NCBI GenBank assembly: GCA_016191435.1
Contig: JACPOQ010000028.1
Coordinates: forward strand, 429,155 to 493,154
DNA length: 64,000 nt
Origin: Chloroflexota bacterium
Lineage (GTDB): Bacteria; Chloroflexota; Dehalococcoidia; Tepidiformales; Tepidiformaceae
Direction of reading: 5' to 3'
Every line of letters begins with the position of its first letter. The stretch's first letter is position 1. Shown here in pieces: positions 51,514 to 60,492 of this stretch. The notes beneath the pieces were generated by a model that did no database searches, was not told where the DNA came from, and saw only the letters and a program-made list of their open reading frames with translations. Made by a program: the position numbers and the translations under genes.

Positions 51514-52515
51514 CTACCGCGGAGCGTGGTCGCGCAGCGCCTGGAGCACGAGCGCCCGCCGCTTCGTGGGGTCTTTCTCCGACGTCGAAAACGACATGAA
51601 CGCCGTGTCCACCCCCGCATCGAGGTAGCGCTGCACGTGCGCCCGGCGCTCTTCGGGTGAGCCGTGGATGATGAGGTCGTCGATCACGCCCGTTGGGATG
51701 GCTGCGAGCGCGCCCTTGCGGTCGCCGGCGCTCCACGCCTCCCACATCCCGCCGAGCGATCCCGTCCGCCCGAGCCACTCGTGGAACTCGCGGTAGACGG
51801 GCACGTTGAGGTAGGCGGCAATGTGCCGGCGGATAGTGTTCTCGGTCTCCGGGCCGGCCTCGTCGATGTTGATCATCAGGCGCGCTGTGACTTCGATGGC
51901 GTCGGCGTCGCGGCCCGCGGCGGTCGCGGCATCGCGCACGACCTGTACTGAGCGCTTCACGTCGCCCGCGGAGAGCCAGTTCACGCAGACGCCGTCGGCG
52001 ACCTGCCCTGCCACCTTGAGCATGCCTTCGCGCAAGGCCGCCACGTGGATTGGCACCGGATACTCCGGCGGTCGCGACAGGCGAAACCCATCGACGCGGA
52101 ACGTCTTTCCTTCGAACACCACCCGTTCGCCGGCGAGGGCGGGCCGCAGGAACTGCACCATCTCCTTGACGCGCGTGGCGGGGCGGTCGAATTTACCGTC
52201 GTTCCAGCTTTCGACAACTGGCTGCGAGCCGGAACCGATGCCGAAGCAGAACCGCCCGGGCGCCGCTTCGGCGACAGCGGCCGCGCTCATCGCGAGCGTG
52301 GCCGGCCCGCGCGTGTAGACGTTCGCGATAGCGGTCCCGACCCGCATGTTCGTCGCCCCCGCTACCGCGACGAGCGGCGTGAAGGCGTCGATGCCATCGA
52401 CCTCGTAGGACCATGCATCGGTGTATCCGATGGCCTCCATGTCGCGCGCGAGCTGCGCGTGCTCGGACAGCGGCCATTCGTATGGCACCGAAAGCGCAAT
52501 GCGCTTCTTGAACAT
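51514..52515 (-). CDS. LLM-class F420-dependent-type oxidoreductase
   Basis: This protein has 333 residues from the ATG at 52515, which shares a base with the stop of the APH gene (TGATG). The TIM-barrel luciferase-like family is evident: IALSVPYEWPLSEHAQLARDMEAIGYTDAW, TNMRVGTAIANVYTRGPATLAMSAA, and FCFGIGSGSQPVVESWN. VPIHVAALREGMLKVAGQVADGV is the cofactor-site motif. These use FMN or F420 to oxidise or reduce small substrates. Adjacent genes suggest a role in acyl-CoA or xenobiotic metabolism. F420 use itself cannot be read from this gene. Confidence 0.86.
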   Translation of the reverse strand: MFKKRIALSVPYEWPLSEHAQLARDMEAIGYTDAWSYEVDGIDAFTPLVAVAGATNMRVGTAIANVYTRGPATLAMSAAAVAEAAPGRFCFGIGSGSQPVVESWNDGKFDRPATRVKEMVQFLRPALAGERVVFEGKTFRVDGFRLSRPPEYPVPIHVAALREGMLKVAGQVADGVCVNWLSAGDVKRSVQVVRDAATAAGRDADAIEVTARLMINIDEAGPETENTIRRHIAAYLNVPVYREFHEWLGRTGSLGGMWEAWSAGDRKGALAAIPTGVIDDLIIHGSPEERRAHVQRYLDAGVDTAFMSFSTSEKDPTKRRALVLQALRDHAPR

Positions 52516-53564
52516 CAGGCCCCTCCCGACGCAATCAGTTCCTGGCAACTCGCGATCATCATCGGTACGCGCCATTCGAAGTCCGCCGCGCCCGGGTTCG
52601 CGGCCGCGCCTTCGATGTAGTGCATGTACAGCCCTTCGATGATCGAGATGCCCTTGTAGGCCGCGAGGACCCGGTAGAACAAGAAATTGTGCATGGAGCG
52701 GCCGCTCTTCGCTTCGTACATGTCGGCCATCGCCTGTGTCGAAGGGAAGCCCTCGCGCTCCGTGAGGCCCGTGCGCAGGAGTGGCCGGTCTTCAAAGCCG
52801 TGCGGCGGCGCCCGGTTTGTCCACGTGTTCATCAGATACCCAAGGTCGGCCAGCGGGTCGCCGACCGTCGCCATCTCCCAGTCGAAGATCGCGTTGAGGT
52901 GTGGCTCGGGGCCGCGGGCAAACATCACGTTGTCGAGCTTGTAGTCGCCATGGACGACGGTATGCGGCACTTCGGGCGGCATGTGCGCCTTCAGCCACGC
53001 GGTGATCTCGTCCATGCCCGGGAGGTCGCGGGTGCGCTTCTTCGCGAGCTCCCACTGCCCTGCCCAGCGCTCCACCTGCCGGGCCACGTAGCCTCCCTCA
53101 CGCCCGGGGATGCCGGCGGCGCGCCAATCGACGGCGTGGAGTTCGACCAGCGCATCGATCATCTCCTCAGCGATCTTGCGGTGACCCGCGGGCGTGTCCC
53201 ATTCGGCGGGGATCTCGTCGCGCATGACGATCCCATCCTTGCGCTCCATCAGGTAGAACGGTGCGCCGATGACGCTCGCGTCTTCGCAGACACCAACCGG
53301 ACGCGGCACGCGCGCGAGCCCATAGAGCCCCGCGATGAAGCGATGCTCGCGCAGTACGTCGTGGGCGGTGGGGAGCAGCGGACCGCGCGGCGGGCGCCGC
53401 ATCACCCACCGCTGGGCGCCGCGAGTCACATAGAACGTCTCGTTGGAAAAGCCGGCAACGTGCTTCTCGACCGTCACGCCGCCCTTTTCGCCGGGCACGT
53501 TCTGGTTCACCCAGCGTTCCAGCGCGGGCAAGTCGAGGAGCGGTTCGGCGGAATGGTCAGCCAT
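52515..53564 (-). CDS. APH-like phosphotransferase (acyl-CoA metabolism type)
   Basis: This 349-residue protein has a protein-kinase-like fold with Brenner's motif VHGDYKLDNVMF (catalytic Asp) and the Mg motif AIFDWEMATVGDPLADLGY. This subgroup is often annotated as acyl-CoA dehydrogenase-associated phosphotransferase; its homologue ACAD10/11 N-terminal domain phosphorylates 4-hydroxy-acyl-CoA. Here it lies between an acyl-CoA dehydrogenase and an LLM oxidoreductase, overlapping the latter by a base. I infer a role in 4-hydroxyacyl-CoA breakdown. Confidence 0.86.
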   Translation of the reverse strand: MADHSAEPLLDLPALERWVNQNVPGEKGGVTVEKHVAGFSNETFYVTRGAQRWVMRRPPRGPLLPTAHDVLREHRFIAGLYGLARVPRPVGVCEDASVIGAPFYLMERKDGIVMRDEIPAEWDTPAGHRKIAEEMIDALVELHAVDWRAAGIPGREGGYVARQVERWAGQWELAKKRTRDLPGMDEITAWLKAHMPPEVPHTVVHGDYKLDNVMFARGPEPHLNAIFDWEMATVGDPLADLGYLMNTWTNRAPPHGFEDRPLLRTGLTEREGFPSTQAMADMYEAKSGRSMHNFLFYRVLAAYKGISIIEGLYMHYIEGAAANPGAADFEWRVPMMIASCQELIASGGA

Positions 53565-53663
53565 GGTCTCGGTCCCCTCCGGCAGGCCTTCGGAGTCTGG
53601 CCCGAGGGCCGACTGAGGTCAAACGGTTCGCGCCAGCCGAATCATTTTCGCCGAACGCGCAGG

Positions 53664-54830
53664 TCAGTGGAAGCTGCCGCCGAGCAGATCGCGGGCCATG
53701 ATCAGCCGCTGGACCTCGCTCGGGCCTTCGCCGATGCGGCGGATGCGGATCTCGCGGTACCAGCGTTCCAGTGGGAGGTCCTTGGTCATGCCGTAGCCGC
53801 CGTGAATTTGCATCGCCCGGTCCACCACGCGCCCGCCCGCTTCCGTGGCGACAAGCTTGCACATGGCCGCCTCGGTGCGAAACGGCACGCCCCGGCGCGC
53901 CTTGTCGGCGGCGGCCAACGTGAGCCAGCGGCTGGTGCGGATGTCGATTTCGTTGTCCACGATCATCCATTGCACGCCCTGGCGCGTCGCCAGCAAATCG
54001 CCGAAGGTTTCGCGCTGCTTGGCATAGGCGATGGCCATCTCCTGCGCTTTCGTCGCCACGCCGATACACCCGGCCGAATAGGGGATGCGTTGGCGGCTGA
54101 GCCGGTCGTTGGCGATGGCGAAGCCCTTGTTCACCTCGCCCAGCACATTCCCCGCGGGCACACGCAGGTCCTCGAACTGCAGCTCCGTGGCGTAGTGCGT
54201 GGAGCGCAGGGTGTGGACCACTCGCCGCACGTGGAACCCCGGCATGCCGGCATCGATGAGGAAGCAGGTGATGCCCGCGCGGCCCTTCGCCGCATCGGTA
54301 CGCGCGAACACAATGCCGTAATCGGCGCGGTCCGCCTCGCTGATGAAGATCTTGCTCCCGTTGAGCACCCAGTCGTCGCCGTCCTTCACTGCAACCGTTT
54401 GGATGGCGCGCGCAGGGTCGCTGCCGCCGGATGGCTCCGTCAGGCCGAAGAACCCGTGACGTTCGCCCCGCAAGGTCGGGAAGAGGTAGCGCTCTTTCTG
54501 GTCGTCGTTCGCTTCGAAGAGTTGCGCCAGCCCGGCGCCGCCGAACACGCCATAGCAGGGCGTGTAGAGCCCGGCGCGGTGCTGCGCCATCTCAATCGCC
54601 ATCAGCGTCCGCGTGACGATGTCGATGTCCGGTCCCCCGTAGGCCGCCGGGATATCGAGCCCGTAGAAGCCCATCTCCTTCGTCTGGGCGACTAGCCGTT
54701 CGAAGTCGATGGGCTCGAGTTCGGTGGCGTCGGGGTCGAGGTCGGCTTCGAGCGGCGCGATCTCGTTGCGCACGAACTTCCGCACGGTTTCGACGATAAG
54801 CCGCTGCTCTTCCGAAAGTTCGAGGTCCAT
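53664..54830 (-). CDS. Acyl-CoA dehydrogenase
   Basis: This protein has 388 residues from the ATG at 54830 after a GAAGGGA site. It begins DLELSEEQRLIVETVRKFV; it has HGFFGLTEPSGGSDPARA (substrate loop), VLNGSKIFISEADRADYG, LQFEDLRVPAGNVLGEV and the C-terminal IHGGYGMTKDLPLERWYREIRIRRIGEG. Two acyl-CoA dehydrogenases are thus within 10 kb. It lies upstream of the APH-like gene with 99 bases between, and it resembles the partner of such kinases in 4-hydroxy-acid degradation. Confidence 0.91.
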   Translation of the reverse strand: MDLELSEEQRLIVETVRKFVRNEIAPLEADLDPDATELEPIDFERLVAQTKEMGFYGLDIPAAYGGPDIDIVTRTLMAIEMAQHRAGLYTPCYGVFGGAGLAQLFEANDDQKERYLFPTLRGERHGFFGLTEPSGGSDPARAIQTVAVKDGDDWVLNGSKIFISEADRADYGIVFARTDAAKGRAGITCFLIDAGMPGFHVRRVVHTLRSTHYATELQFEDLRVPAGNVLGEVNKGFAIANDRLSRQRIPYSAGCIGVATKAQEMAIAYAKQRETFGDLLATRQGVQWMIVDNEIDIRTSRWLTLAAADKARRGVPFRTEAAMCKLVATEAGGRVVDRAMQIHGGYGMTKDLPLERWYREIRIRRIGEGPSEVQRLIMARDLLGGSFH

Positions 54831-54893
54831 GATGTCCCTTCTCGCCGTCCCGCGCGGCACCGCGCCGGGAGGGCCGTCCTGTAACTCGCCGGC

Positions 54894-55226
54894 TTAGCTG
54901 AGACGCCCGAGATGCACCGGCGGCGCATCCCGGTTGGCGACTGGCAGGCCGCCCGTGTCCCGGCGATGCACCATCAACAGCTCGCGGTAGCGGCTCTGGT
55001 ATTGCTGGTTCACCTCGACGCGGAACTGCGACGCGCCCGCCGGCGGCGCCGCAAGGTGCTCCGCCAGCGCGCTCCGCAACCCGAACAGGGATTTGCCGCC
55101 CGCAAAGCCGATGAACACCACTTCGCCCGCATCGTTGGCGAGCTGGTAGACCCCAAGGTTGCCGCCGAGCGCGGCCACGTTGGCTTCGGTGAGTGGGCGC
55201 CACGGCTTCGTCAGCTGCAGGTGCAT
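54894..55226 (-). CDS. Hypothetical protein, possibly GIY-YIG-like
   Basis: This 110-residue protein begins HLQLTKPWRPLTEANV, then GVYQLANDAGEVVFIGFAGGKSLFGLRSALAEHL and FRVEVNQQYQSRYRELLMVHRRD. The order of blocks (G-V-Y strand, G-E-V-V-F-I-G strand, helix with Arg, then RxxRELLxV) resembles a GIY-YIG nuclease fold, but the first motif reads GVY and the catalytic Arg/Glu positions are only partly matched. There is no nucleic-acid gene nearby. The assignment is weak. Confidence 0.55.
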   Translation of the reverse strand: MHLQLTKPWRPLTEANVAALGGNLGVYQLANDAGEVVFIGFAGGKSLFGLRSALAEHLAAPPAGASQFRVEVNQQYQSRYRELLMVHRRDTGGLPVANRDAPPVHLGRLS

Positions 55227-55269
55227 CGCTGCCGGAGTCTACCCCAGGTCGCGAGGCATCGCATTGCCG

Positions 55270-56031
55270 CTACGTGCCGGTGAACGCCGGCGCGCGCTTC
55301 TCCAGCCGGGCGGTGATGCCCTCGCGGGCGTCGCTGCTCTGGCGGGCGGCTTCCACCAGCCTGTCTACCGCGGCGTGCTCGATGCCGTCGCGGAACGCCA
55401 TCTCGCGCACGAGCAGCGCCTTCATCGCCCTCAGTGATAGTGGCGCGTTCGCCGCCAGGCGACCGATGATCGCCTGCGCGGCCACCTCCAGCCCCTCGGG
55501 CGGGGCGACACGCGCGATGATCCCGAGCGCGTGCATCCGCTCCGCGGGGATGGGGTCGCCGAGGAGCAGGATTTCGCGCGCCGCGACGGGACCGCCCACT
55601 TCGAGCAGCTTCTTCGCGAGGAACCATGTCGGCGCCAGGCCAATCTGCGCCAGCGACATCCCGAACCTGGCGGCCGTGGACGCGACGACGAAGTCGCAGT
55701 GCAAGGCGAGTTCATTGCCGCCGGCGATGGCTTCGCCCTGCACGACCGCCACCACCGGCAGCGGGTAGTGCTCAATGGCGTGGAGCGCGTCCTCGATCGA
55801 GCTCGCCCCGGGCGTATCGAGCGTCCCGATACGCTGGCGCAGGTCCAGGCCGGCGCAGAACACTGTGCCGTTCGCGCGGATGACGGCGACGCGCTCGGCC
55901 GGCGACGGCTCGGCCTTGAACGCCGCGAGGAGCGCTGCCAGCATCTCAGGATCGAGCGCGTTGCGTTTCTCCGCGCGGTTCAGTGTGACCGTGCGGACGG
56001 CGCCGGAAACCTCCACGAGCACTTTTTCCAT
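55270..56031 (-). CDS. Enoyl-CoA hydratase/isomerase family protein
   Basis: This 253-residue crotonase-fold protein has a strong AAGGAGGA ribosome site. The oxyanion loop FCAGLDLRQ and the second loop GEAIAGGNELALHCDF are present, with the first catalytic Glu of the crotonase pair in GGNELA. The second Glu of hydratases (FGQPEIL in rat crotonase) is replaced: here the segment is FGMSLAQIGL. It may therefore be an isomerase, hydrolase or other crotonase-type enzyme rather than a simple hydratase. It lies 24 bases after the CoA-transferase stop in the same operon. Confidence 0.84.
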   Translation of the reverse strand: MEKVLVEVSGAVRTVTLNRAEKRNALDPEMLAALLAAFKAEPSPAERVAVIRANGTVFCAGLDLRQRIGTLDTPGASSIEDALHAIEHYPLPVVAVVQGEAIAGGNELALHCDFVVASTAARFGMSLAQIGLAPTWFLAKKLLEVGGPVAAREILLLGDPIPAERMHALGIIARVAPPEGLEVAAQAIIGRLAANAPLSLRAMKALLVREMAFRDGIEHAAVDRLVEAARQSSDAREGITARLEKRAPAFTGT

Positions 56032-56055
56032 CGGACCTTCCTCCTTGTGTGAACG

Positions 56056-58464
56056 TCAATGTGCCGCTCCTGCCGGGACACGGCTGATGATCCCCGTCGC
56101 TTCGAGCTCAGCAACCTCTTCCTCCCCGAGGCCAAGCAACCCGCGGAACACGACGTCGTTGTGTTCGGCGAAGCCCGGCGCGGGCAGCGCGATCGGCACC
56201 GGAGTGCCGCTGAGGGTGAACGCGACGCGGGGGTATGGCGTCGGCCCGACGCCCGGGGCGTCGACGTATTCGAACCCGTGCCGGGCGACGACGTGCGGGT
56301 CGCGGAGCAGTTCGAGCGCGTCCAGCACGGCGCCCGCCGGGATGCCCGCCTCCTGCAGCAGCGACTGCGCCTCCAGGTGGCCACGTTGGCGCGTCCACGC
56401 GGCGATCGGCCCGAAGAGCGCGTCTTCGTTCGCCTTCCGTCTGCTCGCCGTGGCGAACTGAGGCTCGTCGGCGAGCTCCGGGCGGCCGATGACGCCACAC
56501 AGCGCACGCCATTGCGCGTCGTCCACGACCGCGATGGCGACCCAGGCATCTTCGCCGAGGCAGGGGAACACGGCGTGCGGCGCCATCCATGGGTGCCGGT
56601 TGCCGGCGCGGCGCCGCTCCCGCCCATTCATCGCAAAATCGATGTACGCATCCCCGAGGATCTGGAACTCACCCTCGATCATCGCCAGCTCGACATGCTG
56701 GCCCTCCCCGGTGCGTTGGCGGTGGCGCAGCGCTGCAACGGCCGAGAATGCCGCGTGGACACCGGCGTTCTGGTCGCAGAAGAAGTTGCCGGGCTTCATC
56801 GGCGGGCCGTCTTCGTACCCCGTGAGGTGCGAAAGGCCGCTCATCGCATCCACGCCGGGGCCATACGCGACGCGGTCGCGGTAGGGGCCGTCCAGCCCGA
56901 ACGCGGGCATCGAGATGAGGACGATGCCGGGATTCACCGCCCGCAGCGCCTCGTAATCGAGGCCGAGGTTGCCCAGCACGCGTGGCGCGAAGTTCTGCAC
57001 CACCACGTCGGCTTTCGCCACGAGGCGCAAGAACACGTCCCGCCCCTCCGGGCGCGCCACATCGAGACTAACTCCCCGCTTCCCGTGATTGAGCTCGTTG
57101 TAAATCATGATGCGGTCGTAGGTGCGGTCTTCTGCGCCCGGCGCGAGTGGCGCCGTCCCGGCCGCGTGCCGGGGGCGAGCATTGGGGGCTTCGACCTTGA
57201 TGACGTCCGCACCCAGGTCGCCGAGGATCGAGGCCGCGATCGGCCCCGCCACTGCGTTCGTGAAATCGATGACGCGCATGCCTTCGAGCGGCCGCGAAAC
57301 GGCCGTGCGCGGATGGCTCCGCGGCGCTTCGGCACGCGGACGGAATTCCGCGCGTGCGCTGCCGAGCACCGGCGCCGGGCCCGTGACCCACGGCGTGGCA
57401 CTCATCCGCATTGGCGCGCCCGGCTGGAGCAACGGGCCGGCCACCGGGTGGTCGACCGTAACGAAGCTGCCCCGCAGCCGGTGGTGCTCGTCCGCCATTA
57501 CCTCCCCCGGCTCCATCACCTCGGTGAACGGCAGGCGCAACTCCTGGGCCGCGGCAGTCACGGTGAACCGGTCCCTGTCCGCGAGCCATTCGTCCATAAT
57601 GGCGTCGATCTCGTCGGCGTGGCCCATCATCGCGCCCAGGACCTCGGGGTCGACCAGCCGCGGGTGCGGGATGAGCGCGCCCAGCAGGTCCAGGTAGCGA
57701 TTGTTGGAATGGCAATGCACGAACCCGTCCTTGCATGGGCGGATGGTGGAGGGATACGAGTGCTGGGGCGGGAAGCCCAGCAACCGCGTGCCGTTGCGCC
57801 GGGCCACTGCGCCGTAGAAGTAGGCCCGCTGCTCCACGCCACCGAGCATGAACGTGCCCGCCTCCATCGCGGAGACGTCGACGAGCTGGCCGCGGCCCGT
57901 CCGTTCGCGCGCGAACAGCGCGGCGATGGTCCCGAGCGCGGCATGCGCCCCTGCCTGGTACTCCACAAGCGAACCGTACGCCTTAATCGGCTCCCGATCG
58001 GGCGACCCGGTCAGCATCATGTATCCGCTGAGCGCGTACTCGACGAGCTCACCGCCGCGGTAATCGGCGTACGGCCCCGTCAGCCCGAATGGCGACACGT
58101 TCACGATCACGAGCCGCGGATACGACCGGCTCAGCGCGTCGCAGTCCACGCCCATCGCCGCCAGCTCCTTTGGCCGCGCGCCGAGGAGCAGCACGTCCGC
58201 GGCTTCGAGCAGATCACGCGGCAGCCCGAGGCTCCGCTCGGCGATCGCACCTCGCTTGCCCGTGTTGAGGTGCAGGAAGAGGCCGCTGCGTTCAGGGTCT
58301 GGCCGATCGCCGGGGAACGGGCCTTCCCGGCGCGAGGCATCGCCCTCGGGCGATTCGAGTTTGAGCACGTCGGCGCCCAGGCCGGCGAAGAGCTTGCCGC
58401 AGTACGGCCCGGCGACGCCTTCGGCCAGTTCGAGTACCCGGACCCCGTCCAATGCTCCCGCCAT
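56056..58464 (-). CDS. Tandem family III (CaiB/BaiF) CoA transferase
   Basis: This protein has 802 residues from the ATG at 58464. It is two CaiB/BaiF domains in a row, about 1-375 and 390-802. Each starts with LDGVRVLELAEGVAGPYCGKLFAGLGADVLKLE and LEGMRVIDFTNAVAGPIAASILGDLGADVIKVE. The C-terminal half keeps the catalytic Asp (FFCDQNAGVH, D564), but the N-terminal half has Glu at that place (SLVEYQAGAH, E168). These enzymes move CoA between acyl-CoA and free acids. Fused double forms exist; usually one site is active. It is divergent from sucC, in operon with the crotonase gene. Confidence 0.9.
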   Translation of the reverse strand: MAGALDGVRVLELAEGVAGPYCGKLFAGLGADVLKLESPEGDASRREGPFPGDRPDPERSGLFLHLNTGKRGAIAERSLGLPRDLLEAADVLLLGARPKELAAMGVDCDALSRSYPRLVIVNVSPFGLTGPYADYRGGELVEYALSGYMMLTGSPDREPIKAYGSLVEYQAGAHAALGTIAALFARERTGRGQLVDVSAMEAGTFMLGGVEQRAYFYGAVARRNGTRLLGFPPQHSYPSTIRPCKDGFVHCHSNNRYLDLLGALIPHPRLVDPEVLGAMMGHADEIDAIMDEWLADRDRFTVTAAAQELRLPFTEVMEPGEVMADEHHRLRGSFVTVDHPVAGPLLQPGAPMRMSATPWVTGPAPVLGSARAEFRPRAEAPRSHPRTAVSRPLEGMRVIDFTNAVAGPIAASILGDLGADVIKVEAPNARPRHAAGTAPLAPGAEDRTYDRIMIYNELNHGKRGVSLDVARPEGRDVFLRLVAKADVVVQNFAPRVLGNLGLDYEALRAVNPGIVLISMPAFGLDGPYRDRVAYGPGVDAMSGLSHLTGYEDGPPMKPGNFFCDQNAGVHAAFSAVAALRHRQRTGEGQHVELAMIEGEFQILGDAYIDFAMNGRERRRAGNRHPWMAPHAVFPCLGEDAWVAIAVVDDAQWRALCGVIGRPELADEPQFATASRRKANEDALFGPIAAWTRQRGHLEAQSLLQEAGIPAGAVLDALELLRDPHVVARHGFEYVDAPGVGPTPYPRVAFTLSGTPVPIALPAPGFAEHNDVVFRGLLGLGEEEVAELEATGIISRVPAGAAH

Positions 58465-58610
58465 GATGCTCCCGTGCGCCACGCCTGCCCGCGCGATTAT
58501 TCGTGCGGCCGGGGCACTTCCGCAAACGCCGCCGGGGGCGCGCTTCGCCCGCATGCGCCAAGCCGGGCCGTCACGTACGCTTGCCCGACCACCCTCCCGG
58601 AGCACCGACG

Positions 58611-59873
58611 ATGAAGATGCACGAATACCAGGCGCGCGAACTGCTGGAGCGGTACGGCGTCGCGCTGCCTGCCGGGCGCGTCGCAGCCACCGCCACCGAA
58701 GCCCGAAGGATCGCCGAAGAACTTGGCGGGCGCGTCGTGGTCAAGGCGCAGATCCACGCGGGCGGACGTGGCAAGGGCCGGCTCGTGAGCGCTTCGGAAA
58801 CGGCGGCGATGTTCGCGAAGCTCACCACCGACCCGGCCAACAACGCCGGCCAGGTGAAGGGCGAGCGCGTCGGCGGGGTTCGGCTGGCGGATACCGCGGC
58901 CGAAGCGGAAGCCGCCGCTGCCGCGATCCTTGGCAAGCACCTCGTCTCCATCCAGACGGGGCCCGAGGGCAAGCTCGTGAAGCATGTGCTCGTCGCGGCG
59001 CAGACCGATGTCGCCAAGGAATATTATGTCGCGATCATCATCGACGGCAGCCAGGGCTCGCCGCTGATCATGGTCTCTACCGAGGGCGGCCAGGAGATCG
59101 AGGTCGTTGCCCACACGAACCCCGGGGCGATCGTCCGCCTTCCCGTGAACCCGGCTGCCGGCTTCGAACCATATGTCGCCCGCGTCCTCGCCAGCCGCCT
59201 CGGCTTCGAAGGTGACCAGGCCGCCCAGTTCGGCAAGCTGCTCGAAGGGCTGTACAACACCTTCATGGCAACCGATGCCAGCCTCGTCGAGGTGAATCCG
59301 CTCGTCGTCACGACCGATGGCCAGGTGCTCGCGCTGGATGCAAAGGTCACGATCGATGACAACGCGCTCTTCCGCCACAAGGACATCGAAGCCCTCCGCG
59401 ATAAGGACGAAGAGGACCCACTCGAGGTCCTGGCGCAGGAGCTCGGCGTCGCCAACTTCATCAAGCTGGACGGCAACATCGCCTGTATCGTCAACGGCGC
59501 CGGCCTGGCGATGGCGACCATGGACACGATCAAGCTCGCCGGCGGGGAACCGGCGAACTTTCTCGACATCGGCACCGTGAACGACCCGCAGCGCGTGGTC
59601 AACGCGCTCAAGGTCATCCTCGAAGACAAGTCCGTGAAGGCAATTCTCGTGAACATCTTCGGCGGCATGGCGCGCGTCGACATCATTGCCCAGGGCGTCA
59701 TCGACGCCCACAAGCAGATGAAGATCGAAGTGCCCGTGGTGATGCGCCTCGTCGGAACGAACTTGGCAGAGGGCGAGAAGCTCGTCGAGGAATCGGGCCT
59801 GCCGCTGATCCGCGCGACCGAGCTTTCGGACGCGGCGCGCAAGGCGGTCGCCGCCGCTGGCGCGGCCGCGTAA
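58611..59873 (+). CDS. sucC: Succinyl-CoA ligase (ADP-forming) beta subunit
   Basis: This protein has 420 residues from the ATG at 58611 with GGAG upstream. The ATP-grasp domain begins MHEYQARELLERYGVALP, with VVKAQIHAGGRGKG (nucleotide-binding), then LVEVNPLVVTTDG with the Mg ligands, and the CoA-ligase domain has NGAGLAMATMDTIK and VNIFGGMARVDIIAQG. It makes succinyl-CoA and ADP/ATP in the TCA cycle, or other dicarboxyl-CoA. The alpha subunit sucD is not in this window; the downstream gene is a GNAT. It is about 30 residues longer than E. coli SucC. Confidence 0.93.
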   Translation: MKMHEYQARELLERYGVALPAGRVAATATEARRIAEELGGRVVVKAQIHAGGRGKGRLVSASETAAMFAKLTTDPANNAGQVKGERVGGVRLADTAAEAEAAAAAILGKHLVSIQTGPEGKLVKHVLVAAQTDVAKEYYVAIIIDGSQGSPLIMVSTEGGQEIEVVAHTNPGAIVRLPVNPAAGFEPYVARVLASRLGFEGDQAAQFGKLLEGLYNTFMATDASLVEVNPLVVTTDGQVLALDAKVTIDDNALFRHKDIEALRDKDEEDPLEVLAQELGVANFIKLDGNIACIVNGAGLAMATMDTIKLAGGEPANFLDIGTVNDPQRVVNALKVILEDKSVKAILVNIFGGMARVDIIAQGVIDAHKQMKIEVPVVMRLVGTNLAEGEKLVEESGLPLIRATELSDAARKAVAAAGAAA

Positions 59874-59876
59874 CCG

Positions 59877-60347
59877 GTGCACCGCGCCGTGGGCGCCGAA
59901 CGCCCGGCAGTAATCGCGATTCGCCCCGCGACGCCGGGCGACCTCGACGCCTTGTTGCGCCTCTACGTCCAACTCTCGGCAGGTAACGCCGCCACCGACC
60001 CGGCCCGGACCGCCAACGCATTCGCGGCCATGCTGCGAACCCCGAACCTGCACCTGCTCGTCGCGACAGTGGGCGAGCTGGTCGTGGGCACCGTGACCGT
60101 CGTGATCGTGCCTAACCTCACCCACAACGCAACGCCCTGGGCGCAGCTGGAAAACATGGTCGTCGATGAGACGCGGCGCGGGAAGGGCGTTGGCCAGCAA
60201 CTTCTGCGCGCGGCCGTGGACCTGGCGTGGGAAGCCGGGTGCTACAAGGTCCAGCTGCAGAGCGCCAACGAGCGCGAGGACGCCCACCGCTTTTACGCGG
60301 CGTTCGGCTTTGCACCGTCGTCGGTGGGGTTCCGGCTCTACCGGTAA
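59877..60347 (+). CDS. GNAT-family N-acetyltransferase
   Basis: This 156-residue protein has a GTG start 3 bases after the sucC stop. It is a single GNAT domain: IRPATPGDLDALLRLYVQL (strand 1 and helix), VVGTVTVVIVPN, the acetyl-CoA loop VVDETRRGKGVGQQLLRAAVD and the C-terminal HRFYAAFGFAPSS. It uses acetyl-CoA to acetylate an amine or amino acid. Cotranscription with sucC is likely from spacing. The substrate cannot be predicted. Confidence 0.85.
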   Translation: MHRAVGAERPAVIAIRPATPGDLDALLRLYVQLSAGNAATDPARTANAFAAMLRTPNLHLLVATVGELVVGTVTVVIVPNLTHNATPWAQLENMVVDETRRGKGVGQQLLRAAVDLAWEAGCYKVQLQSANEREDAHRFYAAFGFAPSSVGFRLYR

Positions 60348-60492
60348 CGCGCGAGCCGGAGTTCGCCAGCTGCGGCGAGTGCCCACGGCAGGCGGCCTGC
60401 TACCTGGCCGCCCAGTGCCGCGACCCTTCGTCGCGTGGTCGGAATGGGCCCGCTCGGGTAGGCTTCGGCCGTCGACCGAAGGAGGCGCCAAC

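Noticed and set aside
52620..54695. 691-codon plus-strand frame opposite the APH-like and acyl-CoA dehydrogenase genes
   Set aside because: Antisense shadow caused by high GC; real motifs are all on the minus strand.
56059..58614. 851-codon open frame on the plus strand opposite the CoA transferase
   Set aside because: It is an antisense shadow: the minus strand encodes two clear CaiB/BaiF domains with conserved motifs, while this frame is Arg/His-rich without any domain.
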